Part shown: one piece after another, positions 62,107-64,000 of the stretch
How positions within the stretch are numbered: position 1 is the first letter of the stretch
Layout of the letters: each line of letters opens with the position of its first letter
Assembly: GCA_005406025.1 (NCBI GenBank)
Contig: BGZK01000729.1
Location: 1 to 64,000 of the forward strand
Direction: 5' to 3'
Length of the DNA stretch: 64,000 nt
Source: Eumeta japonica
Lineage: Eukaryota > Arthropoda > Insecta > Lepidoptera > Psychidae
Position numbers and translations under genes: made by a program
The notes under the pieces: model-generated
The model's database searches: none
Told to the model about the DNA's origin: nothing
What the model saw: only the letters and a program-made list of their open reading frames with translations

Positions 62107-63480
62107 TAAGTCTTTTATTTATATGATTGTCCCTCATTAAAATTTTATGACCGAAAATAGTCCTTTCCTGCTTTTTATGATTTTTTTATCAATATTTTAT
62201 AAATTATTTTTGTAAATTGTTATTGAAATAAATTCTTTAATGCTGTTCATGATTGCTTTCAGAAATTGCATTATCTAAGAAAATTAGGAAAATATAAAAA
62301 GGAAGAGTTTTTTTTTTATATACAGATATAAACATCAAATACAATCCTCTCTTATCATTTGTATCTATTCATCTTCTATTATGAATTTTACTTAGGACAT
62401 CTGTAAAAAATGAAAGCATAATATATAAATGTTTTAGCAAACAATAATTGCGTCAATAAATTTTATAAAAACAATAGAAATAAATTTCCTCACACTTTGG
62501 ACATAATTAGAACTTATTTAAATTATGGGCAACACGACCTCAAACCCGTTCTAACCTCAAATTTTTGCTTTAAATACCCTTCAATACTTTTAAGTAAAAA
62601 CAGAACTATCACTGAATTCATCCTTCAATTCACTATAGGAGGTGGTTTTAGCGTTTGTGGTTTCTATCTTTTTGTGAAACCAATGGGGTTATGACAGTTT
62701 TTCATTGCATGTGATGGTAATATTTAATATTTTTGGCAGAATTTCAATAGCATCAACGTGTCCGTCCGTTCTTACTTTGCGAAGTTATTGTTTCACGGTG
62801 TTATGTTGTTCATTTTTACGTCTATGGATTTCGCGAGTATTAAAAGACGTGGTCCTACAGTGAACCACGTGACAGTCGTCTGTTCGCCGATCTGGAACTG
62901 CTGGTGGACTTGGAGGGTGCCCTCTATCATGAACACACCGACCCTGACTTCAACCTCACCTACGTGCTACTTAATTGCCACAGCAACCACTCAATTTATC
63001 AGGTATATACTAGTATAATATCCTCAAACAAGTGTTGAACTGTTTCAATTATGCTCTTAGACAACTCTAATTTTTGAGTATGAGTGATATCAGAAAATTG
63101 TGTATTGTGGTATCATGATGTAGTGTATTAGGGCGAGATTACCAACTAAATTCATTTGGGGATGCTTGAAACTTGTACATTCAATTTTAAATCCAATCAA
63201 ATTTTGAGAATTACATATAGGCAGGAGGTATTAGGATTTTTCATTGAAGGGTGTCTAATTATGTATTTTGCAGACACTTCGTTTGGAAAGGATGTATGAT
63301 TTGGATAAGTTACAAAGTGAATTGGAAGCTGAGCTAGAAATGCGTATGAGACAGCTGCAGGTGGAGTATCCGGAAAGCGCACGTAACGTGGTGATCCTGC
63401 AAGACAGCACGCGTCGTAAGCTACGACAACTCGCTGACACTGGCCTCTCTGACTTCAACTTTGACCGTATTCTTCAGGCG
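25042..63480 (+). CDS. Prominin (CD133-like pentaspan membrane glycoprotein), 3' end outside window
   Basis: Cholesterol-binding glycoprotein of plasma-membrane protrusions; in flies a prominin acts in photoreceptor microvilli. Eleven exons join in frame: 25042-25336, 53292-53430, 56558-56683, 56886-57073, 58173-58337, 58416-58537, 58736-58901, 58975-59257, 61123-61227, 62861-63002, 63274-63480, giving 646 codons. Domains: signal peptide (1-25); extracellular stretch with sequons N62 and N81; TM1 (about 122-146); Cys-rich loop CCCSLC (149-154); TM2 (about 171-194); first large extracellular loop (about 195-435); TM3 ending in CGVCGKR (exon 8); TM4 (exon 9); start of the second large loop (exons 9-11). 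TM5 and the tail are missing because the window ends. GCC-ATG-G at 25,042 is a good start context. Every junction conserves phase. Vertebrate paralogue-level naming is not justified. Confidence 0.92.
25337..28085. other. Start of prominin intron 1, largely featureless
   Basis: AT-rich. About 26,450-26,560 (ccaagtcaagatctgatgat then gggaaaccctcaaatatt) resembles an interspersed repeat I recall from moth genomes, but only one copy is present here. No exon candidate between exons 1 and 2 was needed to keep the frame. Confidence 0.4.
28086..29250 (+). pseudogene. Decayed mariner transposase relic in prominin intron 1
   Basis: The left end may be gggtatctcataagtaatg at about 28,093, a mariner-like terminus, but its partner was not found. 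Pieces in order: EDTVNPNRAQRWFNRLN (about 28,363-28,415), WNTSVFLAAAALDLPKDDR (about 28,619 onward), HDNARPHTDKFTWNQIKELG (about 28,985 onward, with a catalytic-core aspartate) and LFRSMANFS. Many stops and shifts. It differs from the neighbouring 30.7-kb copy and is another family. Confidence 0.75.
28819..28867. repeat. Near-perfect 49-nt inverted repeat inside the mariner relic
   Basis: Left arm aaagtattcca-a-tagacacataa pairs with right arm ttatgtgtcta-g-tggaatacttt at 22 of 23 positions around a 3-nt loop. Part of the arm (ctagacacataaaagtattc) also occurs directly before it, from 28,808. It is not present in related mariners as I know them, so it probably arose secondarily. Confidence 0.7.
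29520..29670 (+). promoter_or_regulatory. GC-rich island with a TATA-like box in intron 1
   Basis: A ~150-bp GC-rich block ending in gcgcgcgcgc, with tataaataga at 29,621-29,630. A TATA-like box in a GC-rich patch could mark an internal promoter or a transposon terminus. No coding start with a recognisable product follows, so function is a guess. Confidence 0.25.
29970..30220 (-). mobile_element. tRNA-derived SINE
   Basis: Read on the minus strand from about 30,219: an A-box-like tggcgcagttggtagtgacc, then a B box gtgggttcgattcccgc (about 30,158-30,176), an anonymous middle, and a tail of taa/tta repeats at about 29,970-29,998. This is the standard layout of pol III SINEs, and the head resembles a SINE common in moths and butterflies. 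Confidence 0.85.
30276..30311. repeat. Short imperfect palindrome
   Basis: tgatctcaggatataatg and tattacatcctcagatca pair at 15 of 18 positions with no loop. It lies next to the SINE head. Function unknown. Confidence 0.5.
30681..31909 (+). mobile_element. Near full-length mariner, same family as the 19.6-kb copy, inactive
   Basis: Left end taggttggggaaaaat and right end aactttttccccgattcta. TA follows the right end, but the left flank is unclear. The leader is closely similar to the copy at 19,625. Transposase pieces: TTQAVKE-like start, LKTTSRVFRLVILMSKMNLA in the wrong frame, DHKTVLTHFKKAGYAKTL, KPGLICNKLVLCVW, EFGWKVLVHPPYSPHFAPSD (31,588 onward) and FDQKSQNLYRNGIM. Stops and frameshifts are numerous. 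Confidence 0.88.
31910..35984. other. Prominin intron 1 stretch with scattered GC-rich islands
   Basis: AT-rich DNA broken by GC-rich blocks at about 32,243-32,372, 33,318-33,470, 34,560-34,700 and 35,160-35,270. Open frames within them (77-97 codons) do not resemble known proteins. Confidence 0.4.
34560..34700. promoter_or_regulatory. Candidate cis-regulatory block with GATA and CRE-like sites
   Basis: A GC-rich block containing cgataagataac (34,619-34,630, two overlapping GATA-factor sites), gacgtcac (34,646-34,653, CRE-like), cgataac just after, and gcaatcagccc (34,669 onward). Clustering inside a large first intron is where insect enhancers often sit. Motif matches this short arise by chance, so confidence is low. 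Confidence 0.25.
35985..37040 (+). pseudogene. Near-complete mariner transposase relic
   Basis: The 111-codon frame at 35,990-36,325 gives the N-terminal domain (QQESYDRLRLTFYDETPSLS, YNWFNEF, LTDDRREG) and the next helix-turn-helix region. Broken frames follow: AVRKLCTR-like, FADGDSNAVYDIV with altered catalytic environment near 36,425, FGMTGHYATIVLEDKK (about 36,597-36,645), PDSPDLVPCDFYYF (about 36,820 onward), FADDEEAVAAYGKTVEATPK and a final FFEKQ at about 37,018. The element is nearly full length but cannot be translated through. Inverted ends were not located. Confidence 0.85.
37258..37440 (+). repeat. Interspersed repeat starting ACTAGCTTTTACTC
   Basis: actagcttttactcacgact then ccgcccacgtgg opens the segment, followed by a degenerate run of gatcc/gattc/gatcg words. 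A second copy lies on the minus strand at about 46,080-46,345. A start of this type (ctagcttttgcccgcggctt-like) is widespread in insect genomes. Confidence 0.55.
37441..39639. other. Prominin intron 1 stretch, non-coding
   Basis: No gene. A CA/CG microsatellite-bearing repeat at about 38,971-39,060 is listed separately. An imperfect internal duplication lies in 38,400-38,700 (ctgtaaaacggttgac against taaaacacggttgacc). Confidence 0.4.
38971..39060. repeat. (ACGC)n microsatellite with associated repeat flank
   Basis: A run of cacgcacgca units (38,979-39,018) is followed by acatacagacatcactcggg. The same flank (acagacatcacccgg) follows a CA-rich run at 42,540-42,590. The shared flank points to a microsatellite-associated mobile repeat, a type known in Lepidoptera. 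Confidence 0.65.
39640..40738. repeat. GC-rich 113-bp minisatellite (about nine units)
   Basis: The unit includes gcgacggcgctgcggcgcgt, ggtcgtccaggagggcgtga, gccgacacgagcgcacagta and ctgctcgcgttccgcata. The last six or so copies are near identical at 113-bp spacing (catacatgtcgtcag at about 40,152, 40,265, 40,378, 40,491, 40,604 and 40,717). The first three, from 39,640, are shortened or rearranged, and one later unit is 112 bp. The minus strand reads protein-like in one frame (MYAEREQFEKQYCALVSAA, then HALLDDHAPQRRR). Because 113 is not a multiple of three, frames shift unit by unit and stops intervene, so a real long protein is unlikely. Confidence 0.9.
40985..41320. promoter_or_regulatory. 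Cluster of GACTNNGTC (AP-1/MARE-like) motifs
   Basis: Repeated related words: cgactgattcg (about 40,989), gagtcattcg (about 41,128), atgactgagtcagg (about 41,205), tgactaagtcg (about 41,227), cccgactgagtcgtg (about 41,274) and ccagtcggg (about 41,302). tgactgagtca contains a perfect AP-1 site on the other strand. aacccgactg and ccagtcgggtt also form an inverted pair. It could be an enhancer or a decayed tandem repeat. Confidence 0.3.
42531..42610. repeat. CA-rich microsatellite with shared repeat flank
   Basis: acacacatacacaaacatat, then acacacacatacctacagac and atcacccggaaaatgg. The flank matches that at 39,019-39,045. See that entry. Confidence 0.6.
43050..43290. promoter_or_regulatory. 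GC-rich island with (GCC)n and TATA/CRE-like words
   Basis: A GC-rich block with a run of about eight gcc triplets (43,136-43,160), tatttataaacaaa at 43,226-43,239 and cgtgacgtcgg near 43,282. Predicted frames are proline/alanine/arginine low-complexity and unconvincing. It may be regulatory; evidence is composition and short motifs only. Confidence 0.25.
43990..44290 (-). pseudogene. LINE endonuclease fragment
   Basis: The minus strand gives RIVLGDFNSWVGVNK (a G-D-F-N catalytic motif of APE-type endonucleases), then with a frameshift GELGDERVNEDDNCLL and CQKLNL. The same order (LDDLNDWVGV, DERVKENGDCLFQLC, QKFNL) occurs in the LINE at 54.1 kb, so both come from one LINE family. Only this small part is present. 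Confidence 0.7.
44291..46079. other. Prominin intron 1 stretch, nothing recognised
   Basis: Frames of 60-80 codons at 44.5 and 45.5 kb lack family resemblance. AT-rich otherwise. Confidence 0.4.
46080..46345 (-). repeat. Second copy of the ACTAGCTTTTACTC-type repeat
   Basis: The minus strand from about 46,318 reads actagtttttatccccggtt then ttctccg, followed by a run of cgatc/cgattc/gatct words, as in the copy at 37,258. Boundaries approximate. Confidence 0.5.
46450..47458 (-). mobile_element. Mariner of the 19.6/30.7-kb family, 3' end missing
   Basis: The 5' terminus on the minus strand (tagatcggggaaaatatttt at 47,458) matches the other two copies. Transposase pieces follow: REKCDTSRENNL-like start, ELGIVHKTILTYLKNYLDIQ-type helix-turn-helix region, DPTRAHRKKSNK-like linker, QKGTVFRHNNARPHIFSHL, and LKKFGWEVLLRPSYSPDHVL ending in YLSQFFDQKSENF near 46,480. 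The matching 3' inverted end (cctttttccccg) is absent before 46,450, so the element is truncated. Stops and shifts throughout. Confidence 0.85.
47459..49239. other. Prominin intron 1 stretch, nothing firmly recognised
   Basis: A more GC-rich patch at 48,050-48,300 has no family match. A short minus-strand frame at 48,922-49,104 ends EHGETYFEKQ, reminiscent of a mariner C-terminus, but it is too short to call. Confidence 0.35.
49240..49590. repeat. Three-copy 117/118-bp tandem repeat
   Basis: Units start at cagcggcgctg at 49,240, 49,358 and 49,475. Each carries gtggaactcttcgacgaaga, then acggcacagacttgagactt and gactgtggacgagaaaacgg. The copies are highly similar. Frames on both strands stay open for 60-105 codons because the unit is nearly a codon multiple. 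I see no known protein. Confidence 0.85.
49640..51130. repeat. Degenerate ~265-bp tandem array (about six units)
   Basis: A marker word (caacaggaaccaagaagaa and variants) recurs at about 49,909, 50,174, 50,441 (decayed), 50,761 and 51,028. An earlier partial unit starts near 49,665. Spacings are 265, 267, 320 and 267. Other shared blocks: attagaaaggctgtagatga, caactctcagaaatggacac, gctcgacaccatctac, ttagttacacatgagagact. The + strand of a unit reads like a charged helix (KAVDELYQLSEMDTENL-type), hinting at a coding origin, but stops occur in every unit. It abuts the 118-bp array. Confidence 0.8.
51235..51392 (+). repeat. Possible LINE 3' tail ending in (GAT)9
   Basis: A conserved-looking segment (gaataccggctggctccaag to gactggctgaaggttgagc) ends in nine gat triplets at 51,366-51,392. 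A unique segment ending in a short tandem tail is typical of RTE-type LINE or SINE 3' ends. No reverse-transcriptase sequence is attached. Confidence 0.4.
51393..53291. other. End of prominin intron 1, nothing firmly recognised
   Basis: A short segment at 52,850-52,930 (gattagcggcggtcactgtg then gcccacgg) resembles a LINE 3' piece I recall from moths; uncertain. No other exon candidate. Confidence 0.4.
53292..53430 (+). CDS. Prominin exon 2 (TM1)
   Basis: Acceptor TTTTAG|GC and donor CAGG|GTAGGA, phase 1 to 2. It encodes EHWRELLAHYAGSVTV followed by a leucine-rich membrane span. The WRELLAHYAG segment just before TM1 is typical of insect prominins. An in-frame TAG directly follows the donor, supporting the boundary. 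Confidence 0.88.
54110..56210 (+). pseudogene. Decayed APE-type non-LTR retrotransposon (LINE) in prominin intron 2
   Basis: Pieces in LINE order, in changing frames. Endonuclease: LDDLNDWVGVQ, DERVKENGDCLFQLCQKFNL (54,284-54,412). Linker: KEETVARFIVNES (about 54,765). Reverse transcriptase: ARTGVKQECVASPWLFNLFV (55,085-55,143), then the catalytic-box equivalent FADDQVILAPLECKLQ (55,223-55,270) and KIMVF-like downstream. C-terminal part: RMNERTSTKQFY (about 55,930) and RRACMKQLMDVSEAREIYKD with RTMWKS (56,068-56,150). Stops throughout make it dead. A foreign fragment interrupts it at about 55.6 kb. The RTE versus Jockey clade is not resolved by eye. Confidence 0.8.
55600..55725 (+). repeat. 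3' fragment of another LINE inside the decayed LINE
   Basis: aaaggccggaaactcactgg, then gagtgtctgggcggcggtga and ccaccagc. A ggccgg...gggcggcggt(g/a)a layout is the common 3' tail of moth CR1/Jockey-type LINEs. Its position splits the surrounding LINE's C-terminal region. Assignment rests on recall. Confidence 0.5.
56372..56411. repeat. (GT)n/(CG)n microsatellite
   Basis: Alternating gt repeats with a central gcgcgcgcg run. Alternating purine-pyrimidine of this kind can adopt Z-DNA; here it is noted as a simple repeat, 147 bp before exon 3. Confidence 0.85.
56558..56683 (+). CDS. Prominin exon 3 (Cys-rich loop, TM2)
   Basis: Acceptor TGTGTAG|GC, donor CTT|GTGAGT, phase 2 to 2. It encodes LLWCCCSLCRFGRRRRPFDR followed by KYDGCLKGLLAILLIALLT. 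The cysteine cluster next to TM1 and the basic cytoplasmic loop are hallmarks of the family. Confidence 0.88.
56886..57073 (+). CDS. Prominin exon 4 (end of TM2, start of large loop 1)
   Basis: Acceptor AATCAG|AT, donor GACA|GTAAGT, phase 2 to 1. It encodes FGVVCAFTTDEQMEVGARD and later REYLNATQAHVRWLLVNNYQ. It contains a sequon (NAT). Confidence 0.88.
57360..57640 (+). mobile_element. tRNA-derived SINE relic in prominin intron 4
   Basis: A-box-like taagtggctaagagcg near 57,375 and B-box-like gaattcgatact near 57,410. They are followed by ggagagcactttaagccatc and ggtctcgg (57,487-57,516), a body I recall from abundant moth SINEs. The promoter boxes are degenerate, so it is probably old. Ends approximate. 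Confidence 0.6.
57641..58172. other. Rest of prominin intron 4
   Basis: AT-rich, no feature recognised. Confidence 0.4.
58173..58337 (+). CDS. Prominin exon 5 (loop 1)
   Basis: Acceptor TTACCAG|GT, donor GCAG|GTACCT, phase 1 to 1. It encodes a helical segment with IVQKLDDVRANLHTVKNITA, rich in heptad-like leucines. Confidence 0.85.
58416..58537 (+). CDS. Prominin exon 6 (loop 1, cysteine pair)
   Basis: Acceptor ATTGTAG|GT, donor CCAG|GTACGG, phase 1 to 0. It encodes LLETLTTCNQPQCIRLQ; the two close cysteines correspond to a conserved pair in loop 1 of prominins. Confidence 0.87.
58736..58901 (+). CDS. Prominin exon 7 (loop 1)
   Basis: Acceptor GTTACAG|AT, donor ATAG|GTCCGT, phase 0 to 1. 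It encodes MPDVSELLNNVSALLDDNI. The weak donor is chosen over the better-looking AA|GTAAAT at 58,957 because only phase 1 keeps the conserved frame in exon 8. Confidence 0.82.
58975..59257 (+). CDS. Prominin exon 8 (end of loop 1, TM3)
   Basis: Acceptor TGTGTAG|GT, donor TTTG|GTATAT, phase 1 to 2. It encodes VRLREAADEITRAANDTSEW, then the TM3 span YVGLAAASALLAITCLLALG, followed by LCGVCGKR. The preceding intron is only 73 nt. Confidence 0.87.
59580..59690 (-). mobile_element. Partial tRNA-derived SINE in prominin intron 8
   Basis: The minus strand from about 59,682 reads gagcggtagtggcagagtgc (A-box-like), then atttggttcaatttctgac (B-box-like) near 59,610-59,630. Only the head is visible. A degenerate tRNA gene is the alternative, but the arms do not fold convincingly. 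Confidence 0.5.
59806..61066 (+). mobile_element. Full-length (1,261 bp) mariner in prominin intron 8, inactive
   Basis: Ends cgtggggtgcattataagtt (left) and the complement of aaattttcagtgcgccctac (right) match at about 15 of 21 core positions and are flanked by TA at 59,804-59,805 and 61,067-61,068. Transposase pieces: NRSDEFRDGRPSTAVNNKNI, RRMIETGRHLTYHEIRALLG, LVTGDETWIYCYDLKTKPQL (first aspartate, 60,431 onward), EPKRTKMARKQSASKRMI, DWYREx then NDWHTTICLPEVIDKLHKNN, and YHGNASSHAAKQTNKFF, where the usual second catalytic D (HDN) reads HGN. The D-to-G change plus stops and shifts make it dead. Same family as the fragment at 6.4-6.8 kb. Confidence 0.9.
61123..61227 (+). CDS. Prominin exon 9 (TM4)
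   Basis: Acceptor TTTTCAG|CT, donor CTGCA|GTAAGA, phase 2 to 2. It encodes SMGLMFTVGAGVALVLLAYY followed by VAGVATQRFVCDPL. The C-(D/E)-P motif after TM4 is conserved in prominins. A mariner ends 56 bp before this exon. Confidence 0.88.
61228..62860. other. Prominin intron 9, AT-rich
   Basis: No coding or transposon signal identified. It holds a long T run (62,028-62,044) and a TA microsatellite, listed separately. Confidence 0.45.
62055..62104. repeat. (AT)25 microsatellite
   Basis: About 50 uninterrupted alternating a/t bases in intron 9. Confidence 0.95.
62861..63002 (+). CDS. Prominin exon 10 (start of large loop 2)
   Basis: Acceptor CCTACAG|TG, donor ATCAG|GTATAT, phase 2 to 0. It encodes SRLFADLELLVDLEGALY and DPDFNLTYVLLNCHSNHSIY. 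The N-x-T sequon and single cysteine near the end match the family. Confidence 0.87.
63274..63480 (+). CDS. Prominin exon 11 (loop 2, helical)
   Basis: Acceptor TTTGCAG|AC, donor GCG|GTAAGC, phase 0 to 0. It encodes TLRLERMYDLDKLQSELEAE and ends SDFNFDRILQA. The following exon was not identified before the window end. Confidence 0.87.
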
Positions 63481-64000
63481 GTAAGCATTATGTCATTTGA
63501 TCTCGCATTTGCTCATTTTATGCCTGTAATCAATAGGTGTACGTTTATTAAAACTGTTTATTTTTGAAATTAATTGCTAAAACTATTAAAATATAATGTA
63601 ATTAATAAAATTATTTATCAAAACTGCCCAAAGGAAACAACACTAAAAAAAATTCTTTTGACAATTATCACATATAATGTTTGTTGATCTTTTAATATTT
63701 TCAATCTCAAGCAAGATTGAAAATAAAAAAAATGTCATTATTCCATATTCAAACCGTAATCAAATATTTTTATTAAGATTAACTTTAAAAAAAAAAAAAG
63801 AAAATTCTCATAATTTTATATTTGTCCACTTCTATTCAATGTTTAATTTGTAAACACCTTTGTATTATTATAATAGGCGTACGAATTCCACATGATGTCT
63901 GAACTAGCACGATTATGGTCTCTCAGTTACTACTCGCATCGGTATTTGAATACATGTTTGTTTAAAAGATGAACGTTTAAAAAATTTAAAAGGATAAGCA
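63481..64000. other. Start of prominin intron 11
   Basis: AT-rich to about 63,870. A possible acceptor (ttataatag|gcgtac) at 63,877 is followed by an open frame, but its residues do not resemble prominin, so no exon is called. Confidence 0.45.

Noticed and set aside
63878..63972. Possible twelfth prominin exon
   Set aside because: There is an acceptor-like tag and an open phase-0 frame, but the residues (AYEFHMMSELARLWSL) do not resemble prominin, the frame reaches a stop at about 63,972, and TM5 is absent.
1..64000. Search for a bacterial-type defence system, CRISPR array, operon or phage gene set
   Set aside because: The window has spliced genes, mariners and SINEs and none of the compact gene organisation of prokaryotic DNA. 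The tandem arrays lack unique spacers.

Overview
This is a window of animal nuclear DNA, most probably from an insect and most likely a moth or butterfly. The evidence is an AT-rich background, GT-AG introns, two recognisable insect-type membrane-protein genes, and a dense load of mariner transposons, tRNA-derived SINEs and non-LTR relics resembling those common in Lepidoptera. The order-level call rests on remembered resemblance of the repeats, not on a search. Nothing looks bacterial or plasmid-like: there are no operons, CRISPR arrays or phage genes.

Two protein genes are supported, both on the + strand. The first (10,470-12,352) encodes a 598-residue SLC26-family anion transporter closest to SLC26A11. 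It has one 86-nt intron, a GC-rich coding sequence and a short upstream ORF ending just before its start codon. The second is a prominin (CD133-like pentaspan membrane protein). Eleven exons run from 25,042 to 63,480 and join in frame into 646 codons; the 3' end lies beyond the window. Its first intron is about 28 kb and holds nearly half the window. The other ten exons lie in the last 11 kb. No functional link between the two genes is visible.

Layout. 1-10.4 kb: AT-rich intergenic DNA with two mariner relics, a LINE-like fragment and MITE-like repeats. 10.4-12.6 kb: the SLC26 gene. 12.6-25 kb: intergenic DNA with a mariner relic, a palindromic MITE, two ~120-bp tandem arrays, and a KRBA2-like integrase relic split by a complete mariner flanked by TA. 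25-53.3 kb: prominin exon 1 and intron 1, with four mariners, a SINE, several GC-rich islands that may be regulatory, a 113-bp GC-rich minisatellite, a 118-bp array and a degenerate ~265-bp array. 53.3-64 kb: prominin exons 2-11, with a decayed LINE, two SINE relics and another full-length mariner ending 56 bp before exon 9.

I looked for a novel multi-gene system and found none. The best leads are the nested transposon, the 113-bp array with a protein-like minus strand, the ~265-bp array, a snap-back inverted repeat inside a mariner, a cluster of AP-1-like motifs, and the GC-rich islands in prominin intron 1.
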